Origin: Solirubrobacteraceae bacterium
GTDB lineage: Bacteria > Actinomycetota > Thermoleophilia > Solirubrobacterales > Solirubrobacteraceae
Assembly (NCBI GenBank): GCA_023230855.1
Contig: JALNWQ010000001.1
Location: 124,001 to 188,000 of the forward strand
DNA length: 64,000 nucleotides
Direction of reading: 5' to 3'
The translations under genes and the position numbers were made by a program. Positions within the stretch are counted from its first letter, which is position 1, and each line of letters starts with the position of its first letter. The notes beneath the pieces were generated by a model. The model did not search any database. It saw only the letters and a program-made list of their open reading frames with translations, and was not told where the DNA came from. Below are positions 58,660-64,000 of this stretch, piece after piece.

Positions 58660-60102
58660 TCAGCGGCGCTGCGGGCGCAGGCTCACGATCCGGGCCTTGC
58701 GCTGCCGGTTGCCGGCGCGGTCGACGGCGCGGAGCGTCAGGCGGTACCGACGGTCGGCGAGCCGCGGCGTCGTGATCCGCCAGCGGTCGCCGGGACGGGA
58801 GACGGCCTTCAGGCGCCGGGAGCGCTCGCGCTTGCACGTCGTGCGTCGACCGTCGCGCACGCAACGGCGTCGGACCGTCCAGCGCAGGGTCGCGTCGACC
58901 CGACGGATCCCGCTCGTCGGACGCTCGTCGAGGACCTTCGCGAGGACCCGGCAGCGGATGCGGGTGCAGGTCCGCCGCGGCCGCTGCATCGTCGGACGCG
59001 CGGTGTCCGTCGGCTCCGTGACCGGGGGCGTCGGCGCGGGCGTGGGGGGCGTCGTCGACGGCGTCGTCGGCGAAGGCGCGGGGGTCGTCGTCGGGGGGGC
59101 GTCGGCCCCCGACGCCGGCAGGCCCGCCGCCTGACGGACCCACGCGGCGATCCCCGGGTGCGCCAGGCGGGTGTAGACGCCGGGAGCCAGGGCCGCGCCG
59201 CAACCGATGCCGAAGCTCACGACCCCGGTCAGTCGGGGCGCGGCCCCGTCGACGACGGTCATCGGGCCGCCGCTGTCGCCCTGGCAGCTGTCGATGCCGC
59301 CGCCGCCCTCGCCGGCGCACAGCATCCGGTCGGTGATCGCCTCGCCGCGCAGGAGGTACGCGGTCGTGCACAGCAGGGGGGAGTACAGATGGGTCGTCGC
59401 CGCGCGTAGCTCGACGGGACGGTAGGCGGGATCGCCGGGCCCGGCGCCGGACGCGAGGTCGCCCCACCCGCTGATCCGGACCGCGGAGCCGCGATCGGGG
59501 GACGCCACCAGGGCCTCGCGCGCCGGGTCGAGGAGGGCCACCGGCGCGACGTCCGCGGACGGCGCGGCCGGGTCGTACAGCGGCGTGGCGGTCGTGAGGA
59601 CCGCCACGTCGCCGTCGGAGGTGGAGGGCCCGTACCCGGGGTAGACGGCGATCGCGGTCACCGCCGCGTCGCGGACGGCGGGCGGGTCGGGCGGACCGTC
59701 GGGGCCGCGGAGCGTCGACGTGCCCGCGAGCACGCGGACGGTCGCCGTGGGCACCGGGGCGCCGCCCGCGTCGGTGATGCAGTGCGCGGCGGTGACGATC
59801 GTCGTCGGGGTGACGATCGACCCTCCGCAGAACTGGCCGGCCCACGGCGTGGTGTCCGGTCCCAGCGCGGCCGGGTCCCACAACGCCACCTGGTACGGCA
59901 CGTCCTGGATCGGGACGGGGGATCCGCCGACGATCCGTGGCGCGGCGGTGGCCGCCGCCGCACCGGCCGGGACGCTGGCGAGGAGCAACGCGACGAGCAG
60001 CGCCGGCGGGGCCGACGCGGTCGTCGCGCGGTGACGGCGGCGCGTGGGCCGGGGACGCCGGTCCCGGGCGGGGCGGGGGCGATCCGGGGTCCGGCGTTGC
60101 AC
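58660..60102 (-). CDS. Secreted trypsin-like serine protease (S1 family)
   Basis: A 480-residue exported protease. A basic N-terminus precedes a hydrophobic stretch (ALLVALLLASVPAGAAAATA), then the mature start RIVGGSPV typical of S1 activation. Catalytic residues are H107 (VTAAHCIT), D165 (DGDVAVL) and S277 (CQGDSGGPM), with cysteines around them. A Thr/Pro-rich linker and a C-terminal basic domain of about 110 residues follow (RYRLTLRAVDRAGNRQRKARIV), similar to beta-sandwich domains of secreted actinobacterial proteins. The GTG at 60102 is the most reasonable start. It degrades extracellular protein; its substrate is unknown. Confidence 0.88.
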   Translation of the reverse strand: MQRRTPDRPRPARDRRPRPTRRRHRATTASAPPALLVALLLASVPAGAAAATAAPRIVGGSPVPIQDVPYQVALWDPAALGPDTTPWAGQFCGGSIVTPTTIVTAAHCITDAGGAPVPTATVRVLAGTSTLRGPDGPPDPPAVRDAAVTAIAVYPGYGPSTSDGDVAVLTTATPLYDPAAPSADVAPVALLDPAREALVASPDRGSAVRISGWGDLASGAGPGDPAYRPVELRAATTHLYSPLLCTTAYLLRGEAITDRMLCAGEGGGGIDSCQGDSGGPMTVVDGAAPRLTGVVSFGIGCGAALAPGVYTRLAHPGIAAWVRQAAGLPASGADAPPTTTPAPSPTTPSTTPPTPAPTPPVTEPTDTARPTMQRPRRTCTRIRCRVLAKVLDERPTSGIRRVDATLRWTVRRRCVRDGRRTTCKRERSRRLKAVSRPGDRWRITTPRLADRRYRLTLRAVDRAGNRQRKARIVSLRPQRR

Positions 60103-60342
60103 CGCTGCATCGTCGCACGGCCGGCGACCGCGCGCGGCGGTCGAAGGTGGGGCGGTCGCGCGCCGACCGTCGGGGCCGGCGGTGGGCGCCGTCGCCGGTG
60201 CGTCCGACGCGCCGGCTCCCCCGCACGACGCGTGGGCGTAGGGTGGCGGCCGCCCGGCGACCGGTGCTGTAAAGAGTGTGGGCGTGCTCGTCCTCGTCCC
60301 CCCGACCCGGTCGTCGCGGCCGGCCTCACCGGAGGACTGAGC

Positions 60343-61008
60343 GTGCGCGTCGACCGGTGCTTCGCGTTCCTCGACCTGTCGGGCTTCACCGCCTACACCG
60401 AGGAGCACGGCGACGAGGAGGCGGTGTCGGTCCTGGCGATGACCCGGTCGGTGGTCCGTCGCGCCGCCGAGCGCCGCGGGGTGCGGGTCACGAAGTGGAT
60501 GGGCGACGGCGTGATGCTGTCGTCGGCCGAGGCCGGCGGGATCGCCGCCTGCGTGCTCGAGGCGCGCCACCACCTCACCGGCGCGTCGCCGCTCGACGTC
60601 CGCGGGGGCGTCGCGCGGGGCAAGGTCATCATGTTCGAGGGCGACGACTACATCGGCTCGACGATCAACCTCGCGTCACGCCTGTGCGACGTCGCCGAGG
60701 CCGGCCAGATCCTCGTCGCCGTCTCGTCGGACATCGTGCTGCCGCCGTGGGCGTCGACGAGCCCCGTCGGCGCGGTCACCGTCGCCGGGGTTCGTCGCCC
60801 GGTCGAGGTGGAGGCGCTCGAGATCCTGCGCACCCCGGGTCGCCGTCCGGTCGTCGACCCGGTGTGCGGCGTGCCGATCGACGTCGCCGTGGGCGTGCGT
60901 CCGGAGGGGCTGGCCGACGACGACCCGACGCTGTGCTGCTCGGCGGACTGCGCCGGGCGCTGGCTGGCGATGGCCGAGCGTCGCCGGGCTCCACGGGGGA
61001 CCCGATGA
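60343..61008 (+). CDS. Class III nucleotide cyclase fused to a YHS-like domain
   Basis: A 221-residue protein. The N-terminal cyclase domain keeps both metal-binding aspartates, D11 in FLDLSGFTAY and D55 in KWMGDGVM, the purine-site lysine K51, and the transition-state pair N109 and R113 in NLASRL. It therefore looks catalytically complete, probably forming cAMP. The C-terminal segment DPVCGVPIDVAVGVRPEG continues to CCSADCAGRW, giving cysteines 175, 198, 199 and 203, the arrangement of a YHS metal-binding domain. A GGAGGA site precedes the GTG. Its stop overlaps the start of a small membrane protein by four bases. Confidence 0.85.
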   Translation: MRVDRCFAFLDLSGFTAYTEEHGDEEAVSVLAMTRSVVRRAAERRGVRVTKWMGDGVMLSSAEAGGIAACVLEARHHLTGASPLDVRGGVARGKVIMFEGDDYIGSTINLASRLCDVAEAGQILVAVSSDIVLPPWASTSPVGAVTVAGVRRPVEVEALEILRTPGRRPVVDPVCGVPIDVAVGVRPEGLADDDPTLCCSADCAGRWLAMAERRRAPRGTR

Positions 61009-61322
61009 GGTCGACGGGGTCGATGCCGCCCACCGCCGTCGTCGCCGCCGCGACGCTCGTGCTCGGGTTCGCGGTCGCCGACGTCACCGGGGTCCGGCCG
61101 CTCGGCGGGATCGTCCTCTTCCTCGGGGCGCTCTGGTGCGGCCTGCGGTGGCGCGCCGCACGCGGCCTGCCGGTCGCCCTGGGGCTCGTCGCCGTGTTCC
61201 TCGTGGCGTTCGGCCTGTCGCACGCCGTCGCCGACGTCCTCGGATCCTGGGGATCGGTGCTGACGCTCAGCGCGATCGTCGGCCTGGTGACCTGGTGGGT
61301 CGCCGATCGGCGACCGGCGTAG
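61005..61322 (+). CDS. Small membrane protein coupled to the cyclase
   Basis: A 105-residue protein with three or four hydrophobic segments, the first at TAVVAAATLVLGFAVADV. Later segments read LGGIVLFLGALWCGL and ALGLVAVFLVAFGLSHAVADVLG. The ATG overlaps the cyclase stop, so the two products are made together, and the protein could anchor or modulate the cyclase. No family recognised. Confidence 0.65.
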   Translation: MRSTGSMPPTAVVAAATLVLGFAVADVTGVRPLGGIVLFLGALWCGLRWRAARGLPVALGLVAVFLVAFGLSHAVADVLGSWGSVLTLSAIVGLVTWWVADRRPA

Positions 61323-61434
61323 GACGCACCCGGCCACGCACTCGGACGCGCGCCGTCGGCCGTCCGCGTCGCGCCGCCGCCCGGCCGTTCGCGTCGCACC
61401 CCCGGCGCCGCCGGGCCGGGCGCGTGACGAAGCC

Positions 61435-62301
61435 GTGACGGACTGGACGTGGCGCCCCATGGTGCGCGAGGATCGAGGCGGCCCGCCGGGCGGCCCCGCC
61501 GCGCCGGCCGCCGCCTCGTCCGTGCCCGCCCTGCCGTCCTCCGTCGCCCAACGTCTGCACCACCTGGGTCGCCGGGTCGCCTGCGGTCCGCCCGTGTCGG
61601 TGGCCGACGGGGTGACGCTCCTGCGTGGCGGGGCGTTCCGGGCGATGAACGTCTACCTGCTCGACGATCCGTCGGGCGGGGTCGTCGCGTTCGACAGCGG
61701 CGAGAAGGGCATGGCCGGCCCGATCCTCGACGCGGCCGCCGAGCGCGGCGGGCTGCGGCGCGTCATCCTGGGCCACGGCGACACCGACCACCGCGGCGCC
61801 GCCCCGGCGTTGCGCGCGGCGGGCGTGCCGATCGCGTGCCACGCCGACGCGGCGCCGTACGCCGAGGGTCGCGGCGGACGGGAGTACTGGCGACCGGAGC
61901 TCCTGCCGCGGGCGGTGCGCGCGTTCCACGCCCTGTCGCACCGCGCGGTCTGGGACGGAGGACCGGTGACGATCGACGAGACGGTCGCCGTCGGCGACGA
62001 CGTCTGCGGGTTCGAGGTCGTCGACCTGGCCGGGCACGCCCCGGGTCAGATCGGGCTGTGGCGGGCGTCCGACCGCGTCGCGATCGTCAGCGACGCGTTC
62101 TACGTCACGAGCATGTGGGGGCGGCCGCAGGAGCCGGCGCTGCCGGTGCGCGCCTACGACCACGACCTGGAGCGGGCGCGCGAGAGCCTGCGCCGCCTGG
62201 CCGCGCTCGACCCGGCGACGGTCCTGCCCGGCCACCTGGGGCCGGTCACGGGGGACGTCCGCCGGCGGCTCGAGGCGGCGGCCGAGGCCGATGTCCGGTG
62301 A
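61435..62301 (+). CDS. Metallo-beta-lactamase-fold hydrolase
   Basis: A 288-residue MBL-fold protein. The metal-binding motif reads HGDTDH (114-119), an HxDxDH variant of the usual HxHxDH. H201 in LAGHAPGQIG and the late PGHLGPVTGD histidine complete the ligands, with the Asp in IVSDAFYV. It likely hydrolyses a thioester, lactone or phosphodiester. The GTG at 61435 is tentative because 45 residues before PVSVADGVTLLRGG are Ala/Pro-rich. It stands alone between the cyclase pair and the GntR gene. Confidence 0.8.
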   Translation: MTDWTWRPMVREDRGGPPGGPAAPAAASSVPALPSSVAQRLHHLGRRVACGPPVSVADGVTLLRGGAFRAMNVYLLDDPSGGVVAFDSGEKGMAGPILDAAAERGGLRRVILGHGDTDHRGAAPALRAAGVPIACHADAAPYAEGRGGREYWRPELLPRAVRAFHALSHRAVWDGGPVTIDETVAVGDDVCGFEVVDLAGHAPGQIGLWRASDRVAIVSDAFYVTSMWGRPQEPALPVRAYDHDLERARESLRRLAALDPATVLPGHLGPVTGDVRRRLEAAAEADVR

Positions 62302-62327
62302 CCGGCGCGGTCGATCGGCGTCACCGC

Positions 62328-62366
62328 TTGACGGACCGGAGCCCCAACTTGCATACTAGTGTCCAA
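62328..62366 (+). promoter_or_regulatory. gntR promoter with overlapping operator
   Basis: TTGACG (62328-62333), an 18-base spacer and CATACT (62352-62357) form a promoter whose start would fall at about the ATG at 62366. TTGCATACTAGTGTCCAA (62349-62366) is an imperfect 18-base palindrome lying over the -10 element and the first base of the ATG, a likely autorepression site. Confidence 0.6.
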
Positions 62367-63067
62367 TGTCGTTGCTGACCGCCGATCGCGCCGCCGTGGG
62401 ATCGGCCCGGACCCGGGTCTACGCGGCGTTGCGCGACGCGATCCTCGACGCCCGCTACGCGCCCGGCCGCAAGCTGTCGGAGAACGAGCTGGCCGGGCAG
62501 TTCGACGTCAGCCGCACGCCGATCCGCGAGGTCCTCGCGACGTTGCGGGACGAGCGGCTCGTCGAGGTCGTGCCCCAGGTCGGCACGCTCGTCACCCGGA
62601 TCTCGGACGAGGGCGTGCGCGACGCGGCGTTCGTCCGCGAGGCGCTGGAGTGCGCTGCGGTGCGGCTCGCCGCCGAGCGCGCCCGCCCGGACGACGTCGC
62701 CGGGCTGCGGGACGACCTGAAGGCGCAGGGGCGGGCGGTCGCCGCCGGCGACCACCGGCTGTTCGACCGGCTCGACGACGAGCTCCACCAGCGGCTGTGC
62801 GTCATCAGCGGACGCGCGATCGCGTGGGACCTCAGCCGACGCGCCAACGGGCACCTGGCCCGGGTCCGCCGGTTGAGCCTGCCGGACCCGGACTACCTCG
62901 ACGCGATGCTCGCCGAGCACCGTGGCGTGGTCGAGGCGGTCGCCGCCGGCGACGCCGACCGCGCCGAGGACGCCCTGCGCCACCACCTGCGGATGGTCCT
63001 GTCGGCGCTGCCGGCGCTGCGGGCCAGCCGTCCCGAGTACTTCGCCGACCCCGACCCCGAGGGCTGA
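62366..63067 (+). CDS. GntR-family regulator (FadR-like, FCD domain)
   Basis: A 233-residue regulator. The winged helix occupies about residues 15-80 (VYAALRDAILDARYAPGRKLSENELAGQFDVSRTPIREVLATLRDERLVEV), and the C-terminal FCD-type helical bundle includes VREALECAAVRLAAERA and ELHQRLCVISG with acid/His residues that bind metal or carboxylate. Its stop is four bases from the aceE start, so it probably controls that gene and responds to a carboxylic acid, for example pyruvate, as PdhR does. That last role is inferred from the pairing. Confidence 0.88.
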   Translation: MSLLTADRAAVGSARTRVYAALRDAILDARYAPGRKLSENELAGQFDVSRTPIREVLATLRDERLVEVVPQVGTLVTRISDEGVRDAAFVREALECAAVRLAAERARPDDVAGLRDDLKAQGRAVAAGDHRLFDRLDDELHQRLCVISGRAIAWDLSRRANGHLARVRRLSLPDPDYLDAMLAEHRGVVEAVAAGDADRAEDALRHHLRMVLSALPALRASRPEYFADPDPEG

Positions 63068-63070
63068 TTG

Positions 63071-64000
63071 GTGACCCCCGCCGTTCCCGCCGACGATCCC
63101 GACCCGCAGGAGACCCAGGAGTGGTTGGAGGCGCTCGACGCCGTCCTCGACCACGACGGTCCCGACCGCGCCGAGGCGTTGCTGGAGGCGCTGGTCGAGC
63201 GCGGCGTCCGCCGCGGCGTGACCGCGTCGCTGCACGGCACCACGCCGTACGTCAACACCATCCCGGTCGAGCTGGAGCCGCGGCCCGACACCGACACCGG
63301 GCTCGAGCGCCGGATCCGGTCGCTCGTGCGGTGGAACGCGCTGGCGACGGTGCTGCAGGCGAACGCCGAGTCGTCCGAGCTGGGCGGCCACATCGCGTCG
63401 TACCAGTCGGCGGCGACGCTCTACGAGGTCGGGTTCAACCACTTCTGGCGGGCGCCGGGCGACGGGCACGGCGGCGACCTCGTGTACTTCCAGGGCCACA
63501 GCTCGCCCGGGATCTACGCCCGGGCGTTCCTCGAGGGTCGGATCTCCGAGCAGCAGCTGCGGAACTTCCGGCAGGAGTCCGGGGCGCGCGGCCTGGGCGT
63601 CCCCGAGCGGGTCGGCGGCGACGGCCCGGGCCTCTCCTCCTACCCGCACCCGTGGCTCATGCCGGAGTTCTGGCAGTTCCCCACGGTGTCGATGGGGCTC
63701 GGCCCGATCATGGGCATCTACCAGGCGCGGTTCCTGAAGTACCTGCAGGGCCGCGGCCTCGCCGACACGAAGGATCGCGACGTCTGGGTGTTCTGCGGCG
63801 ACGGCGAGATGGACGAGCCGGAGTCGATGGGCGCGATCGGCATGGCCGGCCGCGAGAAGCTCGACAACCTGACGTTCGTCATCAACTGCAACCTGCAGCG
63901 CCTCGACGGACCGGTCCGCGGCAACGGCAAGATCATCCAGGAGCTCGAGGCGGAGTTCCGCGGCGCCGGGTGGAACGTCATCAAGGTCATCTGGGGGTCG
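63071..64000 (+). CDS. aceE: Pyruvate dehydrogenase E1 component, 3' partial
   Basis: The first 310 codons of a homodimeric AceE-type E1, which decarboxylates pyruvate with thiamine diphosphate. It reads PYVNTIPVELEPRPD, then IRSLVRWNALATVLQAN, SAATLYEVGFNHFWRAP and the substrate-binding stretch DLVYFQGHSSPGIYARAFLEG. The cofactor motif GDGEMDEPES is followed by NLTFVINCNLQRLDGPVRG. The window ends before the second half. The GTG at 63071 is chosen; a TTG lies directly before it. It follows the GntR gene by three bases and is almost certainly in one operon with it. No E2 or E3 gene is visible. Confidence 0.95.
   Translation, partial: MTPAVPADDPDPQETQEWLEALDAVLDHDGPDRAEALLEALVERGVRRGVTASLHGTTPYVNTIPVELEPRPDTDTGLERRIRSLVRWNALATVLQANAESSELGGHIASYQSAATLYEVGFNHFWRAPGDGHGGDLVYFQGHSSPGIYARAFLEGRISEQQLRNFRQESGARGLGVPERVGGDGPGLSSYPHPWLMPEFWQFPTVSMGLGPIMGIYQARFLKYLQGRGLADTKDRDVWVFCGDGEMDEPESMGAIGMAGREKLDNLTFVINCNLQRLDGPVRGNGKIIQELEAEFRGAGWNVIKVIWGS

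Noticed and set aside
61435..62301. MBL protein judged inactive because the motif is HGDTDH, not HxHxDH
   Set aside because: Other metal ligands are present and HxDxDH variants are found in working members of this fold, so inactivity is not supported.

Overview
The window is a very GC-rich chromosomal segment. Third codon positions are almost all G or C, GTG starts are common, and many start codons sit 6-9 bases after a -10-like hexamer. These traits, with an actinobacterial-type gene set (MmpL-like exporter, EthR-like regulator, separate LigD-type polymerase and ligase, AceE-type pyruvate dehydrogenase, COG5610-type HAD protein, DUF2142 membrane proteins), point to an actinomycetota chromosome. 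A thermoleophilic lineage (Solirubrobacterales, for example a Patulibacter or Conexibacter relative) is my best guess. It is an inference: no rRNA gene is present to confirm it.

Region 1 (1-14979) is a cell-surface glycan locus. It starts inside a sugar-nucleotide epimerase and a secreted Ig-like protein. A GT2 / DUF2304 / GT2 set and a vapBC toxin-antitoxin pair follow. Next come a GT4, a Wzx-type flippase, a methyltransferase, two more GT4 enzymes, a hexapeptide acyltransferase and a DUF2142 membrane protein with a small two-cysteine membrane partner. Base composition changes sharply inside the secreted-protein gene near 1200, as expected if a transferred glycan cassette was joined to the resident chromosome there.

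Region 2 (15020-20751) is mostly core: heme A synthase, GlmS (which feeds amino sugar to the glycan loci), small unknown proteins, a DUF192 protein and a second vapBC pair. Region 3 (20921-33737) is a second glycan locus with a lipid-linked-sugar type GT2, a fused GT2-GT4 enzyme, another GT2, a second copy of the two-cysteine protein / DUF2142 pair in reversed order, a COG5610-type HAD protein, a methyltransferase, and a Wzm/Wzt ABC exporter whose ATPase has a C-terminal carbohydrate-binding-type domain. Lon protease closes this block.

Region 4 (36532-49539) is lipid and small-molecule metabolism: a phosphotransferase, an acyl-CoA ligase, a DUF7064-like protein, a spermidine-synthase-like enzyme, and an MMPL exporter divergent from its TetR regulator. 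It also holds a secreted helical-repeat protein, an internally deleted acyl-CoA ligase pseudogene, and a Baeyer-Villiger monooxygenase with an EthR-like regulator and an alpha/beta hydrolase. A 15-base sequence upstream of the pseudogene is repeated upstream of the hydrolase, which suggests one regulon.

Region 5 (49653-64000) holds a polytopic membrane protein, a penicillin-binding protein, a LysR regulator, a LigD-type polymerase convergent with an ATP-dependent DNA ligase, an unusual histidine-phosphatase-like protein, a secreted trypsin-like protease, a nucleotide cyclase fused to a YHS-like domain, a metallo-beta-lactamase-fold hydrolase, and a GntR regulator directly upstream of aceE, which runs off the end. 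I saw no tRNA, rRNA, CRISPR array or insertion sequence.
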